Notes under the pieces: generated by a model
Database searches by the model: none
Told to the model about the DNA's origin: nothing
Seen by the model: only the letters and a program-made list of their open reading frames with translations
Position numbers and translations under genes: made by a program
Origin: Fibrisoma montanum
Lineage (GTDB): Bacteria > Bacteroidota > Bacteroidia > Cytophagales > Spirosomataceae
DNA length: 64,000 nt
Assembly (NCBI RefSeq): GCF_003583365.1
Contig: NZ_QXED01000010.1
Coordinates: 124,001 to 188,000, forward strand
Direction of reading: 5' to 3'
Part shown: piece after piece, positions 35,943-45,418 of the stretch
How positions within the stretch are numbered: the stretch's first letter is position 1
Layout: each line of letters begins with the position of its first letter

Positions 35943-38651
35943 TTACTTGCCCTTCGCGCCACCGTCTGTGCTCTTATACACCTCGTGGCTCTGGTTCCCG
36001 CCCGACTTCAGATACGCCATCAGGTCGCGTAGTTCGTCGGGATTCAGGCTGTTGATCAGCCCCGGCAGCATGATCGACACGGTCGAATACTTCTTCGATG
36101 TTACGTCCTTCTTCGGAATCTTGCGTAGCTGATCCGGCGCGAACGGGTTCTGTGAAATCGAGTAATTCACTTTGTCTTCGCTTACCAGCCGCCCCAGCAC
36201 CGACTGACCGTTTTTCAGCAAGAAAATGGTCGACGCATACTGGTCTGATACGGCCTTGTCGGGATGAATAATCGCTTCCAGCATGTCTTTATTCGAGAAG
36301 CGCGTACCCAGCTGGGTCAGGTCCGGCCCGATGTCTCCGCCTTCGCCCCGCATCGAGTGGCAGCGGCTGCACAGCACGGCCGAATAGATTTTTCGACCCC
36401 GATCGAAATCCCGACTCCCCATAGCACTGTCCACTATGGCCACCGCATTGTCGAGCTTCCAGGGACGGCCCGGTCCTTTGGGCGTATAGTCCAGGGCCAG
36501 ATCATTGCCGGACTTAGTCAGCAGCTCCCCACCCGATAGCTTATCGTACCGCGCAACCTGGTCTTTGGGCACATGAGCCATGGCCAGTTTGCGGGCTCTG
36601 TCGATGAAGCCGACGTAGCTGCGGCCACCCTGGTATTTGAATGCATTGGCAAACCAGGTAAAGTATTTGTTGCGGAGTTCGGGCGTCCAGCCGGTTTCCT
36701 GACGGCTCAGCATAACGGCGTAGAACGTCTGCTGCAGCGGTGGTACCTTCTCCAGCATCTTGGCGATGTCCAGCCCATACTGCGGGTTGCGCAGAATCAG
36801 ATCCGACGAGGCCGTAGCGGTTTCGAGCCCAAGATCCTTGCTGCCCGGTTCATCCTTCAGGTCCATCAGCGCCAGCGTTTTCGACACGACGCCCGGTGCT
36901 TCGAGGTAAATTAACACCCGGCTCAGGCCCCGGTTCATCAGCGCAGTTTTAGCTGGATAGCGTGGATTCAGGTAAGCAATCACCTTTTCTTTGTCGGCCG
37001 GGTCGGGCATACCCATGCGCGTAAACACCAGTTCAAACGCCCGCACCAGATCAAACTGCTGCGCTTCGGACAACGAACCCATGTTGATCTTCATCAGGGC
37101 ATTCAGCAGTTTGCCCTTCAGAGCGGCATCTCCATGCCGGGCGAGTGCAATGATTGCCTGCGTTGCCCGTTGCGGATCGGTTTCCGTCAACGCCTTGTCC
37201 TGCCACTGGCTCACGGGCTGGTGTTCAACGGCCAGCCGGGCTGCATACCGGACAAACCGATCCGGGTGGTTCAGGTTAGGCCAGGCGGCTGCCAGAGCTG
37301 CCGGATTGGGTTTGCCGTGGTATTGCTCCAGTTCCGTTCTGAGTTGGCGCTCTTTAGAAGAAGCCGGCGCTTTGGCAACGGCCTGGGTCGACTCAGACCC
37401 GCCGTAGTACACCCGATACAGGTCCGATTCCAGCCGACGACCACCCGTCAGGAAGTACAGGGCGCCGTCCGGCCCGATGGCGCCATCCGTCAGGGGTAGT
37501 GGCGACCCCGATACGAATTCTTCGCGCTCAGCTTCATACGAAGCGCCTTTCGGTTTCAGATAAATGGAATAGATGATGCCGAAGCTCCAGTCGAAGGCGT
37601 ACAGCGACTGGCGATATTTTTGCGGAAACCGGGCGTTCTGGCCGTAGAGCAGGTTGGTTGGCGACCCCTGTCCGATGTTCAGCACCGGAGGCAGGTTGTC
37701 GGGATTAGCCGGCAACCACTTGCCGTTACCCGTACGCCAGCCAAATTCACTGGCGCTGGTCGCGTGGCAGATACGCGTAGGCCGGTACCAGGGCAAACCG
37801 AAATCCCACTCCATGTCCGAGTCATAGGTAAACATATCCCCGGCCTCGTTGAACGCAATGTCGAATGCGTTGCGGTAGCCGGCGCTGACCAGCTCCCAGC
37901 GTTTGCCCTCGGGATCGATGTTGGCAATCCACCCTCCGGGCGCGTTGCGGGTGGCGGCATGACCACGCGGATCCGTAATTTTGGGAAACAGGTTATCGTC
38001 CTGCCAGTTGGCGGGCAGCCGGTACGCATCCATTTCCGGAACGTCGGTATGGTTCCCGCAGATCACGTAAAGCGACTGCTTGTCGGGCGACAGCACGATG
38101 CTGTGCGGCCCGTGTTCGCCCTCCCCTTTCAGGGCTTTCAGCAGCGTTACTTTGTCGAACTGGTCGTCGCCGTTGGTATCCTGCAGGCGATACAACCCAC
38201 TGCTCTTTTCAAAGTTCTTGTTCTCCCGGTTGTTCACCATGACGTACAGGCTGTTGAAGGCGTACAACAGACCCTGCGCGTAGCCCATGCCTACTTTTGA
38301 ACTCGTATCGCCGGGCTGCACAGCCCCTATCTGAAGCTTTTCGATTTTAGGCTGTCCACCCGACCCGATCGGCGGCATTTCGAGCCGGTACAGGAACCCG
38401 TACTGGTCGGAGGTGATCATCCGGCCTTTATCGTCGAATGCCATCGCCACCCACGACCCCTGTTTGTTGTCGGATGGGCTATACAGGTGTTCGGCTTTAA
38501 AACCAGGGAGTAGTTTTAGTTTATCCAGCTTAGGATTGTCGGGCGCTGATTTCGCCGATTCCGAGCTCTGCATGCTAATCCAGGACGTTCCGATCAGAAC
38601 GAGGGCCACGACGGCTAATCCGAGTTTGGCCTTGTTGACTTTAGAAAACAT
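35943..38651 (-). CDS. PVC-type dehydrogenase with HEAT-like region and cytochrome c domain
   Basis: 902 residues from ATG at 38651 (MFSKVNKAKLGLAVVALVLI), a signal peptide or anchor; 28 upstream codons are dropped. A beta-propeller occupies about residues 30-410 (SWVAMAFDDKGRMITSDQYG, GPHSIVLSPDKQSLYVICGN, DIAFNEAGDMFTYDSDMEWD). A helical repeat region runs at about 430-690. The C-terminal heme domain has CSRCH (Cys761, Cys764, His765) and GDIGPDLTQLGTRFS, ending with PDELRDLMAYLKSGG. It would oxidise a sugar in the periplasm and pass electrons to the respiratory chain. It lacks the SGNH domain of its counterpart at 22187-25390. Confidence 0.9.
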   Translation of the reverse strand: MFSKVNKAKLGLAVVALVLIGTSWISMQSSESAKSAPDNPKLDKLKLLPGFKAEHLYSPSDNKQGSWVAMAFDDKGRMITSDQYGFLYRLEMPPIGSGGQPKIEKLQIGAVQPGDTSSKVGMGYAQGLLYAFNSLYVMVNNRENKNFEKSSGLYRLQDTNGDDQFDKVTLLKALKGEGEHGPHSIVLSPDKQSLYVICGNHTDVPEMDAYRLPANWQDDNLFPKITDPRGHAATRNAPGGWIANIDPEGKRWELVSAGYRNAFDIAFNEAGDMFTYDSDMEWDFGLPWYRPTRICHATSASEFGWRTGNGKWLPANPDNLPPVLNIGQGSPTNLLYGQNARFPQKYRQSLYAFDWSFGIIYSIYLKPKGASYEAEREEFVSGSPLPLTDGAIGPDGALYFLTGGRRLESDLYRVYYGGSESTQAVAKAPASSKERQLRTELEQYHGKPNPAALAAAWPNLNHPDRFVRYAARLAVEHQPVSQWQDKALTETDPQRATQAIIALARHGDAALKGKLLNALMKINMGSLSEAQQFDLVRAFELVFTRMGMPDPADKEKVIAYLNPRYPAKTALMNRGLSRVLIYLEAPGVVSKTLALMDLKDEPGSKDLGLETATASSDLILRNPQYGLDIAKMLEKVPPLQQTFYAVMLSRQETGWTPELRNKYFTWFANAFKYQGGRSYVGFIDRARKLAMAHVPKDQVARYDKLSGGELLTKSGNDLALDYTPKGPGRPWKLDNAVAIVDSAMGSRDFDRGRKIYSAVLCSRCHSMRGEGGDIGPDLTQLGTRFSNKDMLEAIIHPDKAVSDQYASTIFLLKNGQSVLGRLVSEDKVNYSISQNPFAPDQLRKIPKKDVTSKKYSTVSIMLPGLINSLNPDELRDLMAYLKSGGNQSHEVYKSTDGGAKGK

Positions 38652-38802
38652 GGTGATGTTGCATAAGGGGTTGACAGAATTCCATTGGCCCGAGTTCTTG
38701 TCTGATTTATAGCCGCAGTTGGCTTTTTCAGGCATTACTAAGAGATAGATACCCGGCTTATTCTACTGATTAATTTGCGGGCACGAACCAAAATATCGTT
38801 TA

Positions 38803-38850
38803 CCAGCAGTCCTTCCGGCGGCTTAATCGAGCCGCCGGAAGGACTGCTGG
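38803..38850 (-). terminator. Perfect 21-bp hairpin directly after the SusD stop codon
   Basis: Arms 38803-38823 and 38830-38850 are exact complements (core CTTCCGGCGGCT) with a 6-nt loop. The stem starts at the base after the SusD stop codon in the reading direction. No U-tract follows. It can end most susCD transcripts or stabilise their 3' end, separating high SusCD expression from the enzyme genes. Confidence 0.75.
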
Positions 38851-40377
38851 TCAGAAGTTTGGAGTCAGCGCAGCTTCAACGGCCGGCAATGGATAATACA
38901 CCTCCAGATTAGTGAACGCGTTCGGTGGGGGCACCGCACCGCTTGGGAAGTAATACTCCTGCGGGTTGGCCTTGATGCGGGCGCCGTAGGCGGTGATAAT
39001 TTCGTTAACCCGACCGGTCCGGACCAGGTCATACCACCGCTTATTTTCAAACGCCAGCTCAACGCGTCTTTCTCTAAAGATGGCTTCACGTAGGCTGGCC
39101 TGCGAACCAGCCGCAGCAGCCGTCAGCCCCGCCCGGCTGCGCACCTGATTCAGGAACGGGACAGCCTCGGCCGTTTTACCCTGCTCGTTCAGGGCTTCGG
39201 CCAGGAACAGCAGTACCTCAGCGTACCGATACACCGGCCAGTTCTGACCCGTATTGTTGTGCTGCGAGTGAGGCCGGGCGTACTTCTTGATGTACGGGTA
39301 GGTTTTATTAGCCCGTAAGCTCTGGCTCAGCGTCACGGTACCGATGGATATGTCTTTCCGCTTATCGCCCGGCTCGTAGGCGGCAATGATATCCGGCGTC
39401 GGAACGTTGTTGTTTTCGCCGGAGATTGCCTGCGGGTTCGACGTACCGGTAATGGGCCTCAGCTCATCGGCCGTGATCGGTGCCGGAATAAACCGGTAAA
39501 TCTGGTTCCCGTTCAGACCGGCCGGCCCTTCGATGTATTGCACCTCAAAGACCGACTCCCGGTTGTTTTTGTTACCCGTCGTGGTCGAGAAGGCATCATT
39601 GTAATCGGGCAGCAGCAAATACTCCCCGCTGGTGACGATCTCCCGGAGCAGGGTTTCGGCCTGGGGCCATTTCTTCTGAACCATGTACAGGTTGGCCAGC
39701 AGCATTCGGGCGGCCCCCGAGGTTGCCCGTCCCCCTTCCTGATCCTTCTTCAGCGGCAGCAGTTTGATCGCTTCCGCAACATCCTTTTCCACCTGCGCGT
39801 ACAACTCAGTCGCTTGTGCCAGGGGCTTTGCCGCCCCTTCGCGGTCGGCTACCGGGGTCAGGTGCAGGGGCGCTTTGCCGAACAACTGAGCCAGCTTGAA
39901 GTACGCAAAACCCCGGAGAAAATAGGCCTGTCCCTTCAGGTTATTCTTCGAGTCGGTACTTCGCTGATCGGTGCCAAACGACACATTATCAATCAGAGCA
40001 AGCACCTGATTAGCCCGCGCAATGATCTGGTAGTTCAGACGGTATATGTTCAGAATAATCGTATTGGCGCTGAGCCCGCCGGCATTCAGTATGGCAAAGT
40101 CGGCCAGATTCTGGGTGTTATCCACCGCCCCAAACAGCACGTTCCGGGCGTAGTAGGTATTGTCGGAGTGCATCTCCTCCAGAGCCCAGGCCGCTTCGTT
40201 GTACATCGGCCGCAGCGGTACGTAAATGGCGTTCACCGCCTGCTGAAAGTCGGCTTCTTTGGTAAAGAAAGTAGCCGAGCTCAACGCGGTCTCGGGCACC
40301 ACGGTGAGAAACGTATCGTTGTTGCAACTCGTCACAGACAGGCCGATCAGACTTGCTAAAAGGATTTTCTTTTTCAT
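38851..40377 (-). CDS. SusD/RagB-type nutrient-binding outer-membrane lipoprotein
   Basis: 508 residues. Lipobox LSVTSC near residue 18, then the SusD-like N-terminal region (ATFFTKEADFQQAVNAIYVP), a tetratricopeptide-like helical core (LKGQAYFLRGFAYFKLAQLF, EGGRATSGAARMLLANLYMV) and the C-terminal SusD domain with FLAEALNEQGKTAEAVPFLN and ERRVELAFENKRWYDLVRTG. It caps the SusC barrel encoded 39 bp upstream and binds the external ligand. Ligand specificity cannot be read. Confidence 0.95.
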   Translation of the reverse strand: MKKKILLASLIGLSVTSCNNDTFLTVVPETALSSATFFTKEADFQQAVNAIYVPLRPMYNEAAWALEEMHSDNTYYARNVLFGAVDNTQNLADFAILNAGGLSANTIILNIYRLNYQIIARANQVLALIDNVSFGTDQRSTDSKNNLKGQAYFLRGFAYFKLAQLFGKAPLHLTPVADREGAAKPLAQATELYAQVEKDVAEAIKLLPLKKDQEGGRATSGAARMLLANLYMVQKKWPQAETLLREIVTSGEYLLLPDYNDAFSTTTGNKNNRESVFEVQYIEGPAGLNGNQIYRFIPAPITADELRPITGTSNPQAISGENNNVPTPDIIAAYEPGDKRKDISIGTVTLSQSLRANKTYPYIKKYARPHSQHNNTGQNWPVYRYAEVLLFLAEALNEQGKTAEAVPFLNQVRSRAGLTAAAAGSQASLREAIFRERRVELAFENKRWYDLVRTGRVNEIITAYGARIKANPQEYYFPSGAVPPPNAFTNLEVYYPLPAVEAALTPNF

Positions 40378-40416
40378 TCTGTAGTCGGGTAAGGATGAAA
40401 GACTGATTGCCGGAAC

Positions 40417-43400
40417 TTAGAAATTCAGGTTAACACCAACGGTGAACGTACGCGGAACCGGGTAGTTCGACAGGTCGACCCCCTGGCTCAGGTTACCGCC
40501 ATCACCCTGGCCATCGTTCTGAGCGCTGGTTTCGGGGTTCGGGCCACCCGTGTACTTCGTGAACACATATACCTGCTGAGCCGAAGCGTACACCCGGGCC
40601 GAATTGAAAAATTTCCTCAGAGCGCCGAAGGTATAGCCCAGCGTGATGTTCCGGATGGTGAAGAACGAGGCATCGGCTACAAAAAGCGAACTGGGCCAGT
40701 CGCGCTCGATGCCGGTGAAGTTACCACCGCCGTTGGTGGCCCCGAACATCCCCTTGCCCGGTGTGATCACATTGCCCCGGCTATCCACCCGGAAGCGGTC
40801 TTTTACGCCGGCCACCATGTTGAACACGCCATCCAGGTTCGCCGTACTGTACAGGTGACGCACCCACAACTGGTTACCGTAGGAACCGGAACCCGTAATC
40901 GACATATCCCAGTTGCCGTAGCGCAGGTCGTTCACAATCCCGTACGTGAACTTCGGGAAGGGGTTTCCAATGATGGCCCGGTCGTCGGTATCACCACCGA
41001 ACGTGATTACGCCATCGCCGTTCACGTCCCTCAGCTTGATCGTACCGACCGCCGAACGGCCGGGGATAACGGGCGAACTTCTCAGCTCCTCGGCGCTCAT
41101 GTAGAAGCCGTCCTTGACCAGCCCGTAGAACTGACCAAAAGGCTGGCCTACCTGCGTGATGTGGAATAAGCCATACACCCGGTCGATGCCGGGAGCCAGC
41201 GCTACCACCTGGTTCCGGTTGAAGGAGATATTGGCGTTGGTATTCCACTTCAGCTTACCGGTGGTATTGCGGGTGTTCAGCGCGAACTCATGACCCCAGA
41301 ATTTAATCTCACCAATGTTGTCGTTGAAGTTCGTGAAGCCCGACTCCTGCGGCAATTGAACGGCATACAGCAGGTTGGTAGTCCGCTTGGTATAGAAGTC
41401 GTACACAAAACTGATGCGGTCGTTCAGCAGGCCCAGGTCGAGACCGAGGTCGAGCTGCTTGGTGGTTTCCCAGCCCAGGTTGGGGTTGGCAATGGAGGTA
41501 ACCACCGCTCCCGGCGCAACCGTGCTGCCAAACGCTGCGTTCACCGTATTATTCACCAGCGCGTACTGGGTGTAGTTACCGATGTTGTTGTTACCAATGA
41601 TTCCGTAGCTGGCCCGCACTTTGGCAAACGAAACCGGGGTAAAGGTCTTCATGAAATTTTCGTCGGAAATTACCCAACCTGCTGAAACCGACGGGAAGGT
41701 ACCCCAGCGGTTGTTAGCCCCAAAGCGCGACGAACCATCGGTCCGGATAGCTGCCGTAAACAGGTATTTGCCCTTGTAGTTGTACGTCAGGCGCGAGAGA
41801 TACGATAACAGGCTCCACTGGTTTATGGCATTGGTAGAACCCGCACGGTTTATGTTCAGCCCCCCCTGAATGGTCGGTAGCCGATCATCGGCGTACGTAT
41901 CGGCCTGAATACGGGTTATATCCTGACTATAACGCTGCTGCGTAAAACCGGCGAGTAACTCGAAGTTATGCGCATCGTTAAAGCTCCGGGTGTACGTAGC
42001 CAGGTTCTCGTTCAGCCAGGAGATGTCTTCCCGGTTCTGGCGGATCGAAACGGCCAGCGTCGGAATGGGCACGTTGATCTGGCTGGTTGCCGTCGATGGG
42101 TTGAAGAAGAAGAACCGCGAGTTCAGGTATTCGACGTTGATGGTCGACTTCAGCGTCAGGCCCGGAATCGGTGAATACTGCGCATAGGCGTTGGCAAGTA
42201 GGTTCGTATTCTTGGTCTCGTTGGTCAGCTCACTGGCGGCCCGTACCCAGTTCGGATACGAAAAAATGTTACCCGTGCTGCCAGGGAAGCGGTTCACCAG
42301 CGTCAGATTACCCTGGTCGTCCCGGATAGGCATCACCGGCCAGGTATGCAGGGCGTTGAACAGAATACCCGTACCGCGGTCACCGTCGGTCCGGGGCGTA
42401 TTGTCAAATACGTACGAAGGCGCTACGTTGAAACCAACCGTGATTTTGTCAGACAGGTTGTAGTTGGAGTTCATCCGCAGCGAATAGCGCTTGTACTTGT
42501 TGTTGATCACTACGCCATCCTGGTTAAAGATACCGGCCACCAGCGATGTATTTGAGCGCTCGGTGTTACTGGAAATCGTCAGGTTATAGCTCTGAATCGG
42601 TGCATCCCGCAGAACGGCACCATACCAGTCGTTGTCTTTGTCGGCCCAGCTTGCCGGATTCTGGAACTCAGTCGGTACGGCCTGGCCCTGATCTTCGTAA
42701 TACTCTTTCTTGAACTGCGCAAATTCCTGAGCGTTCAGCATCTTGATTCGGCCGCGTTCCGGAACCTGCTGCGTACCAGCGAAGGCGTTAAAGCTGATGT
42801 TGGTCTTACCGCTTTTTCCTCTTTTGGTCGTGATCAGTACTACGCCGTTGGCCGCCCGCGATCCGTAAAGCGAGGTCGAAGCGGCATCTTTCAGAATAGA
42901 AATGTCGTCAATTTCGTCGGGGTTCAACTGCGCGATGTTACCCGTAATCGGGAACCCATCGACCACATACAGCGGATCGCTACCGGCCGTTACCGAAACC
43001 TGTCCCCGAACCCGGATGTTGATACCCGCTCCCGGCCGGCCGGTGGTCTGGTTGATCTGTACCCCGGCTAACCGGCCCTGCAGTTTCTGACCGACCTGCG
43101 ACACGGGAATGTCTTTGATCTCCTGCGCGCTCACGGTCTGTACGGCACCCGTCACTTCTTTTTTCACCTGGCTACCGTAACCGACGACCACCACCTCGTT
43201 CAGCGTCTGATCGTCCGGAACGAGCCGGATGTTGAACGTCGTCTGCGTACCAACCACCGCTTCCTGCCGGCCGTAGCCCACGAAGCTGAAGACCAGGGTT
43301 GCGTTGGTGTTAGGCACCGCCAGCCGGAAACTCCCCTGGCTGTCGGTTGTGGTTCCCTGCGACGTACCTTTCACCACCACGCTTACGCCCGGAAGGCCAT

Positions 43401-43611
43401 TGCCCTGCTCATCGGTCACTTTGCCCGATACAGGAATTTCGGCGACAGACGTACTCTTATTTTGTTCGGGCTGCCTGCGTGTATTCATGGCAACCTGCTG
43501 CCCGTCCTGGCGTGTAAGAGCCGGTTGTCTGTTACTACTTTGTCCATGAACAAAGCCTGTGCAGAAACCGGCCACCATACTAACGGTCACAACCTGATAG
43601 ATACGTTTCAT
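40417..43611 (-). CDS. SusC/RagA-type TonB-dependent outer-membrane transporter
   Basis: 1064 residues. Signal peptide at about 1-24. A carboxypeptidase-regulatory-like domain (about 56-140: VSGKVTDEQGNGLPGVSVVV) is followed by the TonB-box-like NEVVVVGYGSQVKKEVTGAV. The plug domain contains DPLYVVDGFPITG, then the SusC signature DDISILKDAASTSLYGSRAA followed by NGVVLITTKRG. The rest is the 22-stranded barrel, ending in FTVGVNLNF with the terminal aromatic residue needed for barrel insertion. It imports the substrate captured by the SusD partner using TonB/ExbBD energy. No sigma/anti-sigma pair is adjacent. Confidence 0.96.
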   Translation of the reverse strand: MKRIYQVVTVSMVAGFCTGFVHGQSSNRQPALTRQDGQQVAMNTRRQPEQNKSTSVAEIPVSGKVTDEQGNGLPGVSVVVKGTSQGTTTDSQGSFRLAVPNTNATLVFSFVGYGRQEAVVGTQTTFNIRLVPDDQTLNEVVVVGYGSQVKKEVTGAVQTVSAQEIKDIPVSQVGQKLQGRLAGVQINQTTGRPGAGINIRVRGQVSVTAGSDPLYVVDGFPITGNIAQLNPDEIDDISILKDAASTSLYGSRAANGVVLITTKRGKSGKTNISFNAFAGTQQVPERGRIKMLNAQEFAQFKKEYYEDQGQAVPTEFQNPASWADKDNDWYGAVLRDAPIQSYNLTISSNTERSNTSLVAGIFNQDGVVINNKYKRYSLRMNSNYNLSDKITVGFNVAPSYVFDNTPRTDGDRGTGILFNALHTWPVMPIRDDQGNLTLVNRFPGSTGNIFSYPNWVRAASELTNETKNTNLLANAYAQYSPIPGLTLKSTINVEYLNSRFFFFNPSTATSQINVPIPTLAVSIRQNREDISWLNENLATYTRSFNDAHNFELLAGFTQQRYSQDITRIQADTYADDRLPTIQGGLNINRAGSTNAINQWSLLSYLSRLTYNYKGKYLFTAAIRTDGSSRFGANNRWGTFPSVSAGWVISDENFMKTFTPVSFAKVRASYGIIGNNNIGNYTQYALVNNTVNAAFGSTVAPGAVVTSIANPNLGWETTKQLDLGLDLGLLNDRISFVYDFYTKRTTNLLYAVQLPQESGFTNFNDNIGEIKFWGHEFALNTRNTTGKLKWNTNANISFNRNQVVALAPGIDRVYGLFHITQVGQPFGQFYGLVKDGFYMSAEELRSSPVIPGRSAVGTIKLRDVNGDGVITFGGDTDDRAIIGNPFPKFTYGIVNDLRYGNWDMSITGSGSYGNQLWVRHLYSTANLDGVFNMVAGVKDRFRVDSRGNVITPGKGMFGATNGGGNFTGIERDWPSSLFVADASFFTIRNITLGYTFGALRKFFNSARVYASAQQVYVFTKYTGGPNPETSAQNDGQGDGGNLSQGVDLSNYPVPRTFTVGVNLNF

Positions 43612-43671
43612 AGAATTAGGATTAAGGGTTCAGGTAAATGAACTATAAGCGTTCAGTAAGCAATAGCGAGT

Positions 43672-43698
43672 CAAATATTATCACATTCCGATACTCAA
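43672..43698 (-). promoter_or_regulatory. Candidate Bacteroidota-type promoter for susC
   Basis: On the minus strand TTG (43698-43696) is followed after 16 bp by AATATTTG (43679-43672), one base off the Bacteroidota -7 box TAnnTTTG. Transcription would start about 55 bp before the susC ATG. Spacing is slightly short, so this is tentative. Confidence 0.35.
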
Positions 43699-43947
43699 CT
43701 TTCCTATACTTACCTGCTTTTGTAAATATTTTTATAAATACTTTCAGCTTTCCCACATATGAATGAGCCTTCTGACACGTATTGTGTAACTAATAATCAG
43801 AAAACGACACGTTGCAGCCGAAGGAAAACCGGGACAGGGATGAGCCGGAACAACCGTTTACTAAGAACAGGGCCGCAAAACATGACGAACACTACTTTTG
43901 ATCGTCATTAGTGTAGAGAATTAAATAACGTAAAGACGGATAATGCG

Positions 43948-43979
43948 AAAAGCCCGCCAGATACCTGACGGGCTTTTTT
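43948..43979. terminator. Bidirectional Rho-independent terminator
   Basis: AAAAGCCCGCCAG pairs with CTGACGGGCTTTTTT (13 bp, one mismatch, 4-nt loop), flanked by A-runs and T-runs on both sides. It lies 30 bp past the stop of the last M56 gene in the reading direction. Confidence 0.85.
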
Positions 43980-44008
43980 GTATGCCTTACCTGGTTAGAG
44001 TCCGCTTC

Positions 44009-45418
44009 TTATTCTTTTGTTGTGATTGATACAACCCCTCTTTCTTTGTCGACATCCATACGCTCAATTGTGTTGGGGTCCAGATTGAGTTTTTGATAGG
44101 CTTCGTTCGTGTATTCTTTCCCGTCAATGATCCACAGTTTCACACCGGATTGACTTGCTTGACCTTCACCTGTCGACGGCTTGGCAGCTTTTAACTGGAA
44201 ATTGATTGGCAAGTTAAATCGCACATTCACCGGCTCTCCACTCTGCGAACCCGGTTTCCAGCGCGGCATTTTCTGTACAACGCGAATGGCCTCCTCGTCA
44301 GCCCCGAAGCCGATTCCTTTTAATAGCTTAACATCGGCAATATCACCTTCTTTCGTGACAACGAAATTGACGAATACCCTTCCCTGCACGTTGGCGCGTT
44401 CGGCCGCAGCTGGATACCGTATATTCTTACTGAGGTACTCCATTAACCCTTCCATGCCGCCGGTAAACTCCGGCTGATTTTCTACTACCGTGTAAATTTC
44501 GCCGTCAACACCAGCTTGCCGGGCGGGTTGGTTCACCTCAATGGTTTCTCCCTTCTCAGAGGTCAGTTCGGTGTCTTTCTGGGTACACATCCAGAGCAGT
44601 GTTGCCGGGATCAGCACGGCCGCGTAGCTAAGCAAAGCCCGGCGGTGCGTTGCAGGTTTCTGTAACATATGGATTCGTTGTTTGAGGTTACTAATTGATA
44701 CAAAAGCGGTAGTCAGGGCGGCCACCGGTACGTTGAGCGAGTAGGCTACCAGCGTCCGGGCGTAATCCGACGAGCTCATAAGTCGGCTGGCAGCCTGGTC
44801 GGCGAGGTATTCGTGCACCTGCTGCAGCGATCGTTTGTACAGCCACAGCACCGGATTGAACCAGAACGCGGCCCGCATGAATTCTACAAGCAGTACATCA
44901 ATTGTATGCATCTGTTGAATGTGGGCTTCTTCGTGACGTAGCACAGCCTCGTCGGCCGCCAGGGCATCACTGCGATTCAGCACCAGATACGGGCCAAACG
45001 AAAACGAGCTAACTACATCATCAGGCAAACGTATACCTATATACGTCGACACACTGTGTCGTTGGCCACGATTTATGATCTGATGCACCCACCAGACGTT
45101 ACGTCCAAGCTGAAAAAGCATAAAAACGACACCGATGCCGTACACCAGCCACAGCAGCATTGGCAGCGAAACTAAATCCAGTGATTCGGTGGTTGCCCCT
45201 ACCGAAATCGTCGGCAGCGTCATTACGTTTACCGTCAGTGTCTGACTGGCCTGATTCGGAACGTCAATCCACGGCAAAGCCAACGAAGCGACCAGTGATG
45301 CCAGCAAATACATCCGGTTCAGCCCAAAGAACGTGTGCCGACGTAGCAGCAGCCAGTAGCAGCCGTAGAACAGCAGCAGGAACAGGTTGGCCTTGAGGAA
45401 ATAATCGAGGGCGCTCAT
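44009..45418 (-). CDS. M56 (BlaR1-like) membrane peptidase with TonB C-terminal and plug-like tail
   Basis: 469 residues. Membrane helices lie at about 8-25, 35-50, 83-105 and 265-280. The zinc-protease motif is RHEEAHIQQMHTIDV (His162, Glu163, His166). After the last helix comes a periplasmic TonB-C domain (about 320-410: LSKNIRYPAAAERANVQGRV, VVQKMPRWKPGSQSGEPVN). The tail (about 425-469) reads KLWIIDGKEYTNEAYQKLNL and then ends in GVVSITTKE, which mimics the end of a SusC plug. No penicillin-binding domain is present, so the signal is not a beta-lactam by the known route. It overlaps the upstream gene by 4 bp (ATGA). Confidence 0.9.
   Translation of the reverse strand: MSALDYFLKANLFLLLFYGCYWLLLRRHTFFGLNRMYLLASLVASLALPWIDVPNQASQTLTVNVMTLPTISVGATTESLDLVSLPMLLWLVYGIGVVFMLFQLGRNVWWVHQIINRGQRHSVSTYIGIRLPDDVVSSFSFGPYLVLNRSDALAADEAVLRHEEAHIQQMHTIDVLLVEFMRAAFWFNPVLWLYKRSLQQVHEYLADQAASRLMSSSDYARTLVAYSLNVPVAALTTAFVSISNLKQRIHMLQKPATHRRALLSYAAVLIPATLLWMCTQKDTELTSEKGETIEVNQPARQAGVDGEIYTVVENQPEFTGGMEGLMEYLSKNIRYPAAAERANVQGRVFVNFVVTKEGDIADVKLLKGIGFGADEEAIRVVQKMPRWKPGSQSGEPVNVRFNLPINFQLKAAKPSTGEGQASQSGVKLWIIDGKEYTNEAYQKLNLDPNTIERMDVDKERGVVSITTKE

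Larger units (their letters stand above)
43612..44008. other. 397-bp regulatory gap upstream of susC
   Basis: No gene. It is AT-rich compared with its surroundings. Next to susC it holds a promoter-like pair and, at the other end, the terminator hairpin of the M56 operon. Confidence 0.6.

Noticed and set aside
43612-44008. Search for an ECF sigma/anti-sigma pair or hybrid regulator upstream of susC
   Set aside because: The gap holds no gene; only a promoter-like pair and a terminator. Regulation of this SusCD must come from elsewhere.
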